Source: Cupriavidus pauculus (lineage in GTDB: Bacteria; Pseudomonadota; Gammaproteobacteria; Burkholderiales; Burkholderiaceae). Taken from it: a stretch of 64,000 bases of DNA. The DNA is taken from the NCBI RefSeq assembly GCF_022179805.1, contig NZ_BPUO01000004.1:434001-498000 (forward strand). The letters are read 5' to 3'. The notes under the pieces were generated by a model. It did no database searches. It was not told the DNA's origin and saw only the letters and a list, made by a program, of their open reading frames with translations. How positions within the stretch are numbered: the stretch's first letter is position 1; every line of letters starts with the position of its first letter. Shown in pieces: positions 35,093 to 44,607 of this stretch. The position numbers were made by a program, and so were the translations under genes.

Positions 35093-36085
35093 ATGATCCG
35101 ATCGCTTTTCAAGTTCGCCCCGACCGTCGTCCCCGCCATCGCCGCGTGCGGCCTGGCCATGGGCGCCACGCTGGCCCATGCCGACACGTTTCCGTCCAAG
35201 CCGATCCAGCTCGTGATTCCGTTCCCGCCGGGCGGCGCCACCGACGTGATCGGCCGCCTGGTCGGCAAGAAGCTTGGCGACAAGCTGGGCCAGACCGTGG
35301 TGGTCGACAACCGCCCCGGTGCCGGCACCATCGTCGGTGCAAGCTACGTGGCCAAGGCCGCGCCCGATGGCTACACGCTGCTGGCCAGTTCGGGCACGAC
35401 GTTCACGGTCAACCCGGCCATCCACGCCAAGCTGCCGTACGACCCGGTCAAGAGCTTCGAGCCGATCGGGTTCACGGGCCGCACCGGCCTGATCCTGCTG
35501 GCCAACAAGGACCAGCCGATTGGCAACCTGAAGCAGCTCGTGGCCGCCGCCAAGGCGCAGCCGGGCAAGCTCACCTATGGCTCGTTCGGCAGCGGCACCA
35601 CCGCGCAGTTCGCGGGCGAGATGCTGTTCAACCTGGCCGGCGTGAAGCTGCTGCATGTGCCGTACAAGGGCAGCGCCCCGGCCATGACCGACCTGATCGG
35701 CGGACAGATTCCGTTCACGGTCGACACCGTGGCCGCCGCGATTCCGCAGGTGAAGGCGGGCAAGGTCAAGGCCATCGCCGTGACCACGGCAAAGCGCTCG
35801 TCGCTGCTGCCCGACGTGCCCACCGCCGCCGAAGCCGGCGTGCCGGGCATCGATGCCGATACGTGGCTGGCGCTGGTGGCGCCGCGCGGCCTGCCGGCCG
35901 ACGTGAAGCAGAAGCTGGAAAAAGCGCTGGCCGAGGTGATGGCTGACGCCGACACGCGCGCTGCGCTGGTCAAGGCCGGTTTCGAGCCCATCGAAGGCAA
36001 CGGCGCGGCCGTCTCCGCGCAGATCACCAAGGAACTGCCGCTGATGCGCGCCACGGCGCAACGTGCGAACATCACCGCCGACTGA
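35093..36085 (+). CDS. Bug/TctC-family periplasmic substrate-binding protein
   Basis: A 330-residue exported binding protein with signal peptide (APTVVPAIAACGLAMGATLAHA) and Bug phrases KPIQLVIPFPPGGATDVIGR, VVDNRPGAGTIVGASYV and HVPYKGSAPAMTDLIGGQI. GGAG lies seven bases before the ATG. The amidase gene begins 43 bases downstream, so it probably serves uptake of an amide or acid used by that enzyme. Confidence 0.9.
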   Translation: MIRSLFKFAPTVVPAIAACGLAMGATLAHADTFPSKPIQLVIPFPPGGATDVIGRLVGKKLGDKLGQTVVVDNRPGAGTIVGASYVAKAAPDGYTLLASSGTTFTVNPAIHAKLPYDPVKSFEPIGFTGRTGLILLANKDQPIGNLKQLVAAAKAQPGKLTYGSFGSGTTAQFAGEMLFNLAGVKLLHVPYKGSAPAMTDLIGGQIPFTVDTVAAAIPQVKAGKVKAIAVTTAKRSSLLPDVPTAAEAGVPGIDADTWLALVAPRGLPADVKQKLEKALAEVMADADTRAALVKAGFEPIEGNGAAVSAQITKELPLMRATAQRANITAD

Positions 36086-36128
36086 CCGGCAAGTCGAGCG
36101 ACGCCATCGAATCAAGGAGGAGACGTAA

Positions 36129-37658
36129 GTGAACGAAGCACAGAAGACGCTGGTGGCCCGGCCAGCCACCGAGTTGCGGCGCATGATCGGCAGCAAGGAA
36201 ATCTCGCCGGTCGAATTGCTGGACGCGTGCATCGCGCAGATCGGCCAGGTCAACCCGTTCCTGAACGCGGTGACCGCCACCTGCTTCGAGCGCGCCCATG
36301 ACGAAGCGCGCGCTGCCGAACGCGCGGTGCTCGACGGCCAGCCGCTGGGGCTGCTGCACGGCCTGCCGCTGGGCGTGAAGGATCTGGAGGCCACGGCCGG
36401 CCTGCTGACCACCTATGGCTCGCCGCTGTATCGCGACAACGTGCCGGCCGAAGACAATGTGCTGGTGGCGCGCCTGCGTGCTGCCGGGGCCATCGTGGCC
36501 GGCAAGACCAATATTCCGGAGATGGGTGCGGGCGCCAATTCGCGCAACGATGTCTGGGGCGCCACTGGCAATCCGTTCAATCCCAACCTCAATGCCGGCG
36601 GATCGTCGGGCGGCTCGGCCGCGGCGCTGGCAGCGGACCTGCTGCCGGTCTGCACGGGCTCGGACACGGGCGGATCGCTGCGCATTCCGGCGGCCAAGTG
36701 CGGCGTGGTGGGCTTCCGTCCGTCGCCCGGCGTGGTGCCGAGTTCGCGCAAGCTGCTGGGCTGGACGCCGATCTCGGTGGTGGGGCCGATGGGCCGCACC
36801 GTGGCCGATGCCTGTCTGCAACTGGCGGCGTCGGCGGGCGTGTCGGCCGGCGATCCGCTGACCTATCCGCTGGACCCGATGTCGTTCCTGGTGCCGATGC
36901 CGGTGGACCTGGGCAGCCTGCGCGTGGCGTACACCGAGGACTTCGGCTGCTGCGACGTGGACGACGACATCCGCCGCACCTTCCGCGAGAAGATCGCCGC
37001 GATGCGCCACCTGTTCCGTAGCTGCGATGCCATCGACATCGACCTGGGCGACGCGCACCGTTGCTTCGACGTGCTGCGTGCCGAGAGCTTCGTGGCCGGC
37101 ATGCGCGACGCCTACGAGCGCGATCCGTCCAAGCTGGGGCCCAACACGCGCGCCAACTACGAGATGGGCGCGCGGATGTCGCTGGTGGACAGCGCGTGGG
37201 CCCAGGCCGAGCAGACGCGCATCCTGCAGCGCTTCCAGCAGCTCTACCGCGACTATGACGTGATCCTGTCGCCCACCACGCCGGTGTCGCCGTTCCCGTG
37301 GACCTCGCTCTACGCCGAATCGATCAACGGCGTGCGCCAGGAGAACTACTACCGCTGGCTGTCGCTAACCTACGTGGTCACGCTGACCACGCATCCGGCT
37401 TTGTCGCTGCCGTGCGGCCGCGACCATGCGGGCATGCCGTTCGGTCTGCAGATCGTCGGCGGCTTTCGTGAGGACCATCGCACGCTGGGCATCTCGCACG
37501 CGATGGAACAGGCGTTCGCGGCCATCCCGGCACTGCGCCGGCCGCTGCCCGACCTGGCTGCCCTGAAGCCCGCCGACCCGGCGCTGACCTCGATCGTGAC
37601 GGCACCGGCCGTGCTCGACGCCAAGGTCAAGCAAGGCAAGGAAGCGTCGGCCGTCTGA
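36129..37658 (+). CDS. Amidase-signature-family hydrolase
   Basis: A 509-residue amidase with the Ser-cisSer-Lys triad K84 (GVKDLEA), S159 (GGSSGGSAAAL) and S183 (GSDTGGSLRIP). The family hydrolyses amides, aryl amides, ureas or carbamates; substrate not assignable. The GTG start is supported by AAGGAGG seven to nine bases upstream. Between two Bug genes and ahead of acyl-CoA enzymes, it likely releases an acid that is then activated by the synthetase at 39636. Confidence 0.9.
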   Translation: MNEAQKTLVARPATELRRMIGSKEISPVELLDACIAQIGQVNPFLNAVTATCFERAHDEARAAERAVLDGQPLGLLHGLPLGVKDLEATAGLLTTYGSPLYRDNVPAEDNVLVARLRAAGAIVAGKTNIPEMGAGANSRNDVWGATGNPFNPNLNAGGSSGGSAAALAADLLPVCTGSDTGGSLRIPAAKCGVVGFRPSPGVVPSSRKLLGWTPISVVGPMGRTVADACLQLAASAGVSAGDPLTYPLDPMSFLVPMPVDLGSLRVAYTEDFGCCDVDDDIRRTFREKIAAMRHLFRSCDAIDIDLGDAHRCFDVLRAESFVAGMRDAYERDPSKLGPNTRANYEMGARMSLVDSAWAQAEQTRILQRFQQLYRDYDVILSPTTPVSPFPWTSLYAESINGVRQENYYRWLSLTYVVTLTTHPALSLPCGRDHAGMPFGLQIVGGFREDHRTLGISHAMEQAFAAIPALRRPLPDLAALKPADPALTSIVTAPAVLDAKVKQGKEASAV

Positions 37659-37672
37659 TTGCCGTCGCTGTG

Positions 37673-37703
37673 CTCTCCGGTGCTCCCACGGGGCGCCGGA
37701 GAG
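37673..37703. terminator. Hairpin after the amidase gene
   Basis: CTCTCCGGTGC and GCGCCGGAGAG form an 11-base stem with one wobble pair and a 9-base loop, 15 bases past the amidase stop. There is no T run, so it may attenuate rather than terminate. Confidence 0.45.
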
Positions 37704-37796
37704 TCGAAGCCCAATTCCGTCCCATGGAATTGACCGGCTGCGTTTGATCCGCCATCGGCCTACCCTCCTGTCATACGAAACAGACAGGAGACAACC

Positions 37797-38792
37797 TTGG
37801 CAACTGCTGCATTTCGCGTGGCGCGCAGGCTCGCCGCGCTGACCCTTCCCCTTGCCGTGCTGGCTGGCATTGCCGCGCCGGCGCAGGCGGCCTTTCCCGA
37901 CAAGCCGATCCGCATCGTCGTGCCGTTCTCGCCAGGAGGCGGCACGGACCTGATCGCTCGCGCGATGGGGGTGCCCATGGCGCAAGACCTGGGGCAGGCC
38001 GTCGTCATCGACAACAAGCCGGGCGGCGGCACCATCATCGGCACCGACAACGTGGCCAAGAGCGCGCCCGATGGCTACACGCTGGTGATGGCCACCTTCG
38101 CACATGCCGTCAACCCGAGCCTCCAGCCGAAGCTGCCGTACGACACCGCAAAAGCATTCACGCCGGTGGTGCTGGTGGGCCGCTCGCCCAACGTGCTGGT
38201 GGTGCGCGCCGACAGCCCCTACAAATCCGTGAAGGATGTGATCGCGGCGGCAAAGCTGAAGCCGGGCGCCATCTCGTTTGCGTCGCAGGGGCCGGGCACG
38301 TCGGCGCACCTGGCCGGTGAACTATTCAAGAGCCTGGCCAAGGTCGACCTGAACCACATCCCCTACAAGGGCGCCGGCCCCGCCATCACCGACCTGCTTG
38401 GCGGTCAGGTGGACATGATGTTCGCCACCGCGTCGGCGGTGGGCAACCTCCTGGAATCCGGCAAGCTGCGCGCGCTGGGCGTGACCGCATCGCAGCGATC
38501 CACGAGCCCGGACCTGGCAAAGGTGCCGACCATCGCCGAGAGCGGGCTGCCCGGCTACGCGGCCGAAAGCTGGTACGGGCTGTTCGCGCCCGCCGGCACG
38601 CCGGCCGCCGTGGTGGCGCGGCTCAATGCGGCGGCGCGCAAGGCCGTCAACGCCGATGCGTTCCGCAAGCGCGCGGAAGCCGAGGGGCTGATCGTCAGCC
38701 CCGGCACACCCGAGGAATTCGGACGCTACGTGCACGGCGAGGAAGCGCGCTGGAGCAAGGTCGTCAAGGACGCCCACATCACGCTGAACTGA
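37797..38792 (+). CDS. Bug/TctC-family periplasmic substrate-binding protein
   Basis: A 331-residue binding protein with signal peptide (LAALTLPLAVLAGIAAPAQA) and Bug phrases KPIRIVVPFSPGGGTDLIAR, VIDNKPGGGTIIGTDNV and HIPYKGAGPAITDLLGGQV. The TTG start is supported by AGGAG six bases upstream. It starts a run of genes leading to the enoyl-CoA hydratase and acyl-CoA synthetase. Confidence 0.88.
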   Translation: MATAAFRVARRLAALTLPLAVLAGIAAPAQAAFPDKPIRIVVPFSPGGGTDLIARAMGVPMAQDLGQAVVIDNKPGGGTIIGTDNVAKSAPDGYTLVMATFAHAVNPSLQPKLPYDTAKAFTPVVLVGRSPNVLVVRADSPYKSVKDVIAAAKLKPGAISFASQGPGTSAHLAGELFKSLAKVDLNHIPYKGAGPAITDLLGGQVDMMFATASAVGNLLESGKLRALGVTASQRSTSPDLAKVPTIAESGLPGYAAESWYGLFAPAGTPAAVVARLNAAARKAVNADAFRKRAEAEGLIVSPGTPEEFGRYVHGEEARWSKVVKDAHITLN

Positions 38793-38832
38793 ACGTCCCT
38801 CTCGCACACCCCCCATTCGATAAGCAAAGCAT

Positions 38833-39630
38833 ATGAACGACTACACCCTGATCCAGCTCGACGTGCGCGACGGCATTGCCGTGCTGACCCTGAACCGCCC
38901 CGAAAAGCGCAATGCCATCAGCGATGACATGCGCACCGAACTGATCGACGCACTGGAGCGCGTGACGGCCGACCGCAACATCCGCGCGCTGGTACTGACC
39001 GGCAGCGGCAAGGGCTTCTGCGCGGGCGGCGACGTGGCCGGCATGCAGCGCCGCATGGACGCGCCCCCGGGCGAAGTGGGCTTCAACGGCTGGACGCGCC
39101 AGCAGCGCGTGCACCATTCCGTCGGGCTGCTGCACAACATGCCCAAGCCTGTCATCGCGGCGGTCAATGGTGGCGCCAACGGACTGGGCGCGGACCTGGC
39201 CATGGCCTGCGATCTGGTGATCGCGTCGTCGGCGGCCAGCTTCACGTGGTCGTATATCCATCGTGGCCTGATTCCCGATGGCGGCGGCATGTACTTCCTG
39301 CCGCGCCGCGTGGGGCTGGCCAATGCCAAGCAGCTGATCTTCGGGGGCCGCAAGGTCGAGGCCGACGAGGCGCTGCAACTGGGCATCGCCGACCGGCTGA
39401 GCTCGTCGCCCGAGGCGCTGGTCGATGAGGCCGTGGCGTGGGCGGCGGAAATGTCGCACGGCTCGGCCACGGCGCTGGCGCTGGGCAAGTCGATCCTGAA
39501 CCAGACGTTCGAGCTAACGGCCGACCAGGTGTTCGGGCAGGGCAGCCAGGCGCAGGGCATCTGCTACACCAGCAGCGAACATCGTGAATCGGTGCTGGCC
39601 TTCCTGGCCAAGACCGCCAACAAGGGTTGA
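38833..39630 (+). CDS. Enoyl-CoA hydratase/isomerase-family protein
   Basis: A 265-residue crotonase-fold protein. The CoA-binding and oxyanion phrases NRPEKRNAIS and GKGFCAGGDVAGMQ are present, as is NGGANGLGADLAMACDLVIAS. The second catalytic position is Asp in GLIPDGGG, as in PaaG-like isomerases and hydratases. It likely acts on the acyl-CoA made by the downstream synthetase, whose gene begins 5 bases past its stop. Confidence 0.87.
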   Translation: MNDYTLIQLDVRDGIAVLTLNRPEKRNAISDDMRTELIDALERVTADRNIRALVLTGSGKGFCAGGDVAGMQRRMDAPPGEVGFNGWTRQQRVHHSVGLLHNMPKPVIAAVNGGANGLGADLAMACDLVIASSAASFTWSYIHRGLIPDGGGMYFLPRRVGLANAKQLIFGGRKVEADEALQLGIADRLSSSPEALVDEAVAWAAEMSHGSATALALGKSILNQTFELTADQVFGQGSQAQGICYTSSEHRESVLAFLAKTANKG

Positions 39631-39635
39631 GCATC

Positions 39636-41762
39636 ATGGCAGCACAACTTTCCACCAAGGCCGATGCACGCGCCGACGCCATCGCGCGTCTGGTCAAGCC
39701 ACGCAGCGTGGCCGTGATCGGCGCGTCGGCCGATCCGAACAAGACCGCCGGGCGTCCGGTGTCGTACCTGACGCGCCACGGCTTTGCTGGCTCGATCTAT
39801 CCGGTCAATCCCAAGGTCGATGCCATCGACGGCATCCGCTGCTATCCCGATATCGGCTCGCTGCCCGAAGTGCCCGACGTGGGCATCGTACTGCTGGGCG
39901 CAGAGCGCGCGCACCAGGCCGTGCGCGAACTGGCCGCACGCGGTACGGGCGCGGCTATCGTGCTGGCCAGCGGCTATACCGAGACCGGTGACGTGGGCGC
40001 ACGACGCCAGGCCGAACTGATCGAGGCGGCGGGCGGCATGCGGCTGCTGGGGCCGAACACGATCGGGCTGGTGAACCTGACCGACAACATTCCGTTGTCG
40101 GCCAGCGGTGCGCTGGCCATGGACCACTTTCCGGCAGGCAATATCGGCGTGGTGTCGCAGAGCGGCGGCATCCTGGGCGCGCTGCTGTCGCGTGCGGCGG
40201 CGCGTGGCATCGGGTTGTCGAAGCTGGTGTCGACCAGCAATGAGGCCGACCTGGAATTGGCCGACTTCATCGACTACCTGGCCGACGATCCGGCCACGCG
40301 CGTGATCGCGCTCTATGTGGAAAGCGTGCGCAACGTCGAGCGCTTCCGCGCGGCGGCGTTGAAGGCCGCCGCCGCCGGCAAGCCGGTGGTGGCGTTCAAG
40401 ATCGGCCGTTCCGAGGCCGGTGCGCGCGCGGCGGTGTCGCACACCGGCGCCATGGCCGGTGCCGACCGCATGTACGACGCGCTGTTCCGCCAGCTTGGCG
40501 TGATCCGCGCGCAGACGTTCTCGGACCTGATCGACATTCCGGCCGCGCTGGCCACGGGCCGCGTGCTGCACGGCAAGCGCATCGCGGTGCTGACCTCCAC
40601 GGGTGGCGCCGGCACGCTGGTGTCCGACAGCCTGGGCGTCTCCGGTTTCGAAACGCCGGCACCCGACGCGCAGACGGCCGAGCGGCTGCGCGCGCTGCAG
40701 AAGGGCGACCACGCGGCGCTCGACCGCAATCCGATCGACGTCACGCTGGCGGGCCTGCAACCCGACCTGCTGCGCGGTGCGATTCGCGCGCTGCTGGCCA
40801 GCCCCAGCTACGACGCCGTGACGATCATCGTAGGTTCGTCTGGCCTGGCCATGCCGGACCTGATGGCCGATGCCATCAACGATTGCCTGCCCGAGAGCGA
40901 CAAGCCCGTGGTGGCCTACGTGAGCCCGCACGCGCCGCAGGTGGCGGCCGTGCTGAACGAGCGCGGCGTGCCGGCCTTCATGGCACCCGAAAGCTGTGCG
41001 GTGGCGTTTGCCGCGATGCTGGCGGCGGGCGAGCTTCCGACCGGCTCGGGCGATGCGCCGGCGCAAGCAGCATCCGCCATCGACCTGGGTGACGTGCCGG
41101 CAGGCTCGCTCGACGAACACGCGGCCAAGCAGTTGTTCGCGCGCTTTGGGCTGCCCGGCGTGCGCGAGACCGTGGTACACGATGCGGCAGGCGCCGAGGC
41201 GGCTGCGCGTGCGCTGGGCGAGCGTGTGGTGCTCAAGATCCTGTCCGAGTCGATCACCCACAAGAGCGACGTCGGCGGCGTGGCCGTCAACGTGGCACCG
41301 GCGGATATCGGCGCACGGCTGGCCCGCATGCGCGACGACGTGCAACGCCATACCGGCGAGACGCCCGAACGGTTCCTGGTGCAGGAAATGGTGGGCGGCG
41401 GCGCAGAGCTGATTTTGGGCACCCATCGCGATGCGCTGGGCACAGCGATCCTGCTGGGCATGGGCGGCGTCACGGCCGAACTGTTCCAGGACACCACGCT
41501 GCGCCTGCTGCCCACGGGCGGCCTGAGCCGCGCCGAGGCGCTGTCGATGGTGCGCGAACTGAAGACGTGGCCGCTGCTCGATGGCTATCGCGGCCGGCCG
41601 AAAGCCGACGTTGAGGCGCTGGTCGATGCTATCGTGGCGTTTTCGCGGATGGCGGCCGCTTTGGGGCCGCGTCTGGTGGAAGCCGAGATCAACCCGGTAT
41701 TCGTGCTGCCGGCCGGCCAGGGCGTGCGCGCGGCGGACGGCGTGGCGGTGATCGGCGCATGA
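39636..41762 (+). CDS. NDP-forming acyl-CoA synthetase (acetate-CoA ligase family)
   Basis: A 708-residue fused enzyme: N-terminal CoA-binding domain (VAVIGASADPNKTAGRPV), succinyl-CoA-ligase-like domains including SHTGAMAG with the conserved His, and a C-terminal ATP-grasp domain (LGERVVLKILSESITHKSDV, GVAVNV). It activates a carboxylic acid to its CoA thioester with ADP formation. AAGGG is nine bases before the ATG. Together with the crotonase it forms the acid-processing half of this cluster. Confidence 0.88.
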   Translation: MAAQLSTKADARADAIARLVKPRSVAVIGASADPNKTAGRPVSYLTRHGFAGSIYPVNPKVDAIDGIRCYPDIGSLPEVPDVGIVLLGAERAHQAVRELAARGTGAAIVLASGYTETGDVGARRQAELIEAAGGMRLLGPNTIGLVNLTDNIPLSASGALAMDHFPAGNIGVVSQSGGILGALLSRAAARGIGLSKLVSTSNEADLELADFIDYLADDPATRVIALYVESVRNVERFRAAALKAAAAGKPVVAFKIGRSEAGARAAVSHTGAMAGADRMYDALFRQLGVIRAQTFSDLIDIPAALATGRVLHGKRIAVLTSTGGAGTLVSDSLGVSGFETPAPDAQTAERLRALQKGDHAALDRNPIDVTLAGLQPDLLRGAIRALLASPSYDAVTIIVGSSGLAMPDLMADAINDCLPESDKPVVAYVSPHAPQVAAVLNERGVPAFMAPESCAVAFAAMLAAGELPTGSGDAPAQAASAIDLGDVPAGSLDEHAAKQLFARFGLPGVRETVVHDAAGAEAAARALGERVVLKILSESITHKSDVGGVAVNVAPADIGARLARMRDDVQRHTGETPERFLVQEMVGGGAELILGTHRDALGTAILLGMGGVTAELFQDTTLRLLPTGGLSRAEALSMVRELKTWPLLDGYRGRPKADVEALVDAIVAFSRMAAALGPRLVEAEINPVFVLPAGQGVRAADGVAVIGA

Positions 41763-41780
41763 CGGCATGACGGCATGAAG
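41757..41780. repeat. Three tandem octamers at the synthetase stop codon
   Basis: GCATGACG, GCATGACG and GCATGAAG are consecutive and overlap the TGA of the synthetase. Probably slippage in the junction; no function is evident. Confidence 0.6.
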
Positions 41781-41799
41781 CACAGAGGAGAAAAGCAGG

Positions 41800-42723
41800 A
41801 TGAAGGAAGCAGCCGCCAGTGAAGCGGAATCGACAGCAGCAGGTCTGCAAGGCATCCCGGACGAGCAAGGCGCGCGTGAAGCTGCTGCGTTCGTCCATCA
41901 GTTGGAGCAGCAGGCGCGCATCCACGTGACCGATGCCGGCGGCTGCCGCATCGTCTGGCGCCGCTTTGGCCAAGGACCGCACCTGCTGATGGTGCACGGC
42001 GGCCACGGTAGCTGGCTGCACTGGGCGCGCAATATCGAGGCGCTGGCCGCGCGGCATACGGTCTGGGTGCCGGACCTGCCCGGCTATGGCGCGTCGGACG
42101 ATCCGCCCGACGGCGAGATGGCCACGCTGGTGGCCACCGTGGCGGCTGGCTTCGCGCAGTTGCCCATCGACGGGCCGGTCGACCTGGTGGGCTTCTCGTT
42201 TGGCGGCCTGGCGTCGTCGTACCTGGCCAGTGCCTTGCCGAACGTGCGTAGCCTCGCGCTGATGGGGCCGGGCGGGCATGGCGGCGTCAGGCGCCAGACC
42301 ATCGAACTGGTGGACTGGCGTCGTGCGACCGATGCCGCCGCACTGGCGCAGGCGATGCACCACAACGTGGCCGCGTTCATGATTGCGGACCCGGCCCGGA
42401 TCGATGCGCTGGCGTTGCTGGCCTATACCGAGTCGTGCCGGCACACGCGTTTCCGCAGCAAGCAGATTTCGCGCGCCGGCGGGCTGGCCAATGCGCTGGA
42501 CCGGTTCCAGCAGACACCGCGCCGGCCGATCCTGGTGGCGTATGGCGAGGACGATGTCACCGCCGACCCGTCCGCCGTACTGGCGACGCTGGTCGATGGC
42601 CGCCCGCATCGGCAAGGTGCCGTCGTGGACGGCGCCGGGCATTGGGTCCAGTACGAGGCGCACGACGCCATCAACGCCTTGCTGCTGGAATGGCTGGCGG
42701 ACGTCGCGCGCGAAGCGGGCTGA
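41800..42723 (+). CDS. Alpha/beta-fold hydrolase
   Basis: A 307-residue hydrolase: oxyanion motif LLMVHGGHGSWLHW, PDLPGYGASDD, nucleophile Ser in LVGFSFGGLAS, and late His in DGAGHWVQYEA. It resembles carbon-carbon and ester hydrolases of catabolic pathways. It follows the acyl-CoA synthetase by 37 bases and precedes the IclR gene by 4 bases, so it belongs to the same transcript. Confidence 0.85.
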   Translation: MKEAAASEAESTAAGLQGIPDEQGAREAAAFVHQLEQQARIHVTDAGGCRIVWRRFGQGPHLLMVHGGHGSWLHWARNIEALAARHTVWVPDLPGYGASDDPPDGEMATLVATVAAGFAQLPIDGPVDLVGFSFGGLASSYLASALPNVRSLALMGPGGHGGVRRQTIELVDWRRATDAAALAQAMHHNVAAFMIADPARIDALALLAYTESCRHTRFRSKQISRAGGLANALDRFQQTPRRPILVAYGEDDVTADPSAVLATLVDGRPHRQGAVVDGAGHWVQYEAHDAINALLLEWLADVAREAG

Positions 42724-42727
42724 GCCG

Positions 42728-43534
42728 GTGGACGCCAGCGACGCACAACGACGGGCGCGTGGCCGCCCGGCCAACTTGCTGGCCAATCGTTCGCTCGAAC
42801 GCGGCATCGAGATCCTGCGCGCATTCCGCCCGGGGTCAGAGGTGCTTGGCAACGGCGAACTGGCCGAACGCACCGGACTTGCGCGCTCCACGGTCAGCCG
42901 GCTCACGCAGAGCCTGGTCGATACGGGATTCCTGCAATACGATCCGGCGCTGCGCGCGTACCGGCTGGGCGTGCCGGTGCTGAGCCTGGCGCATGCCATG
43001 CGCAGTGGGTCCACGGTGCTGCAACTGGCGGCGCCGATGATGCGCGAACTGGCGCAGGCGGAATACCTGAACGTGGGCCTGGCGCTGGCCGACCGCGATG
43101 AAATGGTCTATCTGGAATCGATCCGCCATGGCCGCAAGGCGTCGCTGCGCAGTGTGGTGGCGGGGCAGCGCGTGCCGATGGCGCTGACGTCGCTGGGACG
43201 CGCCTGGCTGGCGCTGGCGCCCGAAGCCGACTTCGCGGCGCGCATGGCCGATTTCGCGGCGCGCTCCGCGCATTGGCCTGAATTGCGTGAGGAGATCGAG
43301 ACGGCGGTGGCGCATGTGCGCCGGCACGGCTGGTGCGCCGCCGCGTGGCAGCCCGAAGTGGTGGCCATCTCCACGCCGCTGGCGCTCGAACACTATCCGG
43401 TGCACGTGCTGAACATCAGCCTGTCCACACGCGCGTCGGTCAAGGACGTGACGCGCGACATGGCGCCCCGGCTGATGCGGCTGGCCGACGACATCCGTCA
43501 CGCCGTGGAAACCGCTCAGTCGGAGCCGCTGTAG
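42728..43534 (+). CDS. IclR-family regulator of the amidase/acyl-CoA cluster
   Basis: A 268-residue IclR protein. The HTH region (EVLGNGELAERTGLARSTVS) is followed by the effector domain (LADRDEMVYLESIRHGRK, GQRVPMALTSLGRAWLA). The GTG at 42728 is chosen because upstream codons lie inside the hydrolase gene in another frame. It is only distantly related to the two close IclR paralogues at 12505 and 24877. As last gene of the cluster it probably controls it. Confidence 0.85.
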   Translation: MDASDAQRRARGRPANLLANRSLERGIEILRAFRPGSEVLGNGELAERTGLARSTVSRLTQSLVDTGFLQYDPALRAYRLGVPVLSLAHAMRSGSTVLQLAAPMMRELAQAEYLNVGLALADRDEMVYLESIRHGRKASLRSVVAGQRVPMALTSLGRAWLALAPEADFAARMADFAARSAHWPELREEIETAVAHVRRHGWCAAAWQPEVVAISTPLALEHYPVHVLNISLSTRASVKDVTRDMAPRLMRLADDIRHAVETAQSEPL

Positions 43535-43555
43535 CTGGCTGGTTGTCGCCGGCCG

Positions 43556-44509
43556 TCAGGTCAGGCGGGTTTGCGTCACCGACACCACCTTGGCCCAGCG
43601 CGCGATCTCGGCCTGCAGGAACTGCGTGAATTGCGCCGCGTTGTTACCCACCGGATCGAGCCCTTCGCCGGTCAGCCGCTTGCGCGTGGCTGGCGATGCC
43701 ACGGCGGCAGCGGCCGCCGCTTCCAGCTCCTTGACCGTCTCCGGCGCCATGCCGGCCGGGCCGAACAGGCCGTACCACGAGCGGTAGTCGAAATGGGGAA
43801 TCACATCGGCAATCGGCGCCAGGTTCGGAAAGGCCGCGAGCCGGTTTGCGCTGCTCACGCCCAGACCCTTGATCTTGCCGGCCTGCAGCAGCGGCTGCAC
43901 GGTGGCCACGTTGCCCAGCAGCAGGTCGGCCTGGCTGCCCATCACATCGGCCACGGCCGGGCCGGCGCCCTTGTACGGCACGCTGACAATGTCGATGCCA
44001 GCCTCGTGCTTGAGCATTTCGCCGGCCAGATGATTGGCGCTGCCCACGCCAGCCACGGCCAGGCTGATCTTGCCGGGCTTGGCCTTGGCCAGCGCGATCA
44101 GTTCGCGCAGGTTGTTTGCTTCCAGCCCCGGACGTGCCACCAGGATCAACGGCGAGCTGGCAATCAGCGAGATCGGCGTGAAGTCCTTGATCGGATCGAA
44201 CGCCTTCTTCTCGAACAGGGCTGGATTGATGGCGTGGCTGGTGTAGCTGAGCAGCAGCGTGCCGCCATCGGGCTCGGCCTTGGCCACGGCCACGGCGGCA
44301 ATGTTGCCGGCCGCGCCGCCACGGTTCTCGACGATGAACGGATGCTTGAGGCGCTGTTCCAGGTCGGCCGCCAGCGAGCGGGCGACGATGTCGGTGCCGC
44401 CGCCGGGTGTGGCGCCGACGAGCATCTTGGTCACCGAGGGCGCGGCGTGAAGATCGGTGGGCAACACCAGCGCTGCGGACAGCAGCGCCAGGAAGTCGCG
44501 TCGTTGCAT
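43556..44509 (-). CDS. Bug/TctC-family periplasmic substrate-binding protein
   Basis: A 317-residue binding protein. A twin-arginine-like start (QRRDFLALLSAALVLPTDLHA) precedes the Bug core: KMLVGATPGGGTDIVARS, IVENRGGAAGNIAAVAV and SVPYKGAGPAVADVMGSQ. It is downstream of and on the same strand as the TauD-type dioxygenase, 98 bases away, so the two probably act on the same compound. Confidence 0.88.
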   Translation of the reverse strand: MQRRDFLALLSAALVLPTDLHAAPSVTKMLVGATPGGGTDIVARSLAADLEQRLKHPFIVENRGGAAGNIAAVAVAKAEPDGGTLLLSYTSHAINPALFEKKAFDPIKDFTPISLIASSPLILVARPGLEANNLRELIALAKAKPGKISLAVAGVGSANHLAGEMLKHEAGIDIVSVPYKGAGPAVADVMGSQADLLLGNVATVQPLLQAGKIKGLGVSSANRLAAFPNLAPIADVIPHFDYRSWYGLFGPAGMAPETVKELEAAAAAAVASPATRKRLTGEGLDPVGNNAAQFTQFLQAEIARWAKVVSVTQTRLT

Positions 44510-44607
44510 GGGGTTGTCTCCGTTTCTCTTTATGAATCCGGCGCCTCATGCAAGTGGGCGCCGTGCGGGAATGCGCGGCCGGGGGGCGCCGGCCGGTGAT
44601 GCATAGG

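Noticed and set aside
33845-36412. 855-codon minus-strand frame
   Set aside because: Antisense to dsdA, a Bug gene and the amidase, with shadow-type composition and no motif.
37713-37731. AATTCC(N7)GGAATT inverted repeat after the amidase
   Set aside because: The arms are only 6 bases long, and no gene start or regulator nearby gives it a role; the adjacent GC-rich hairpin is a better candidate for function.
39564-41855. 763-codon minus-strand frame
   Set aside because: Antisense shadow of the acyl-CoA synthetase gene.
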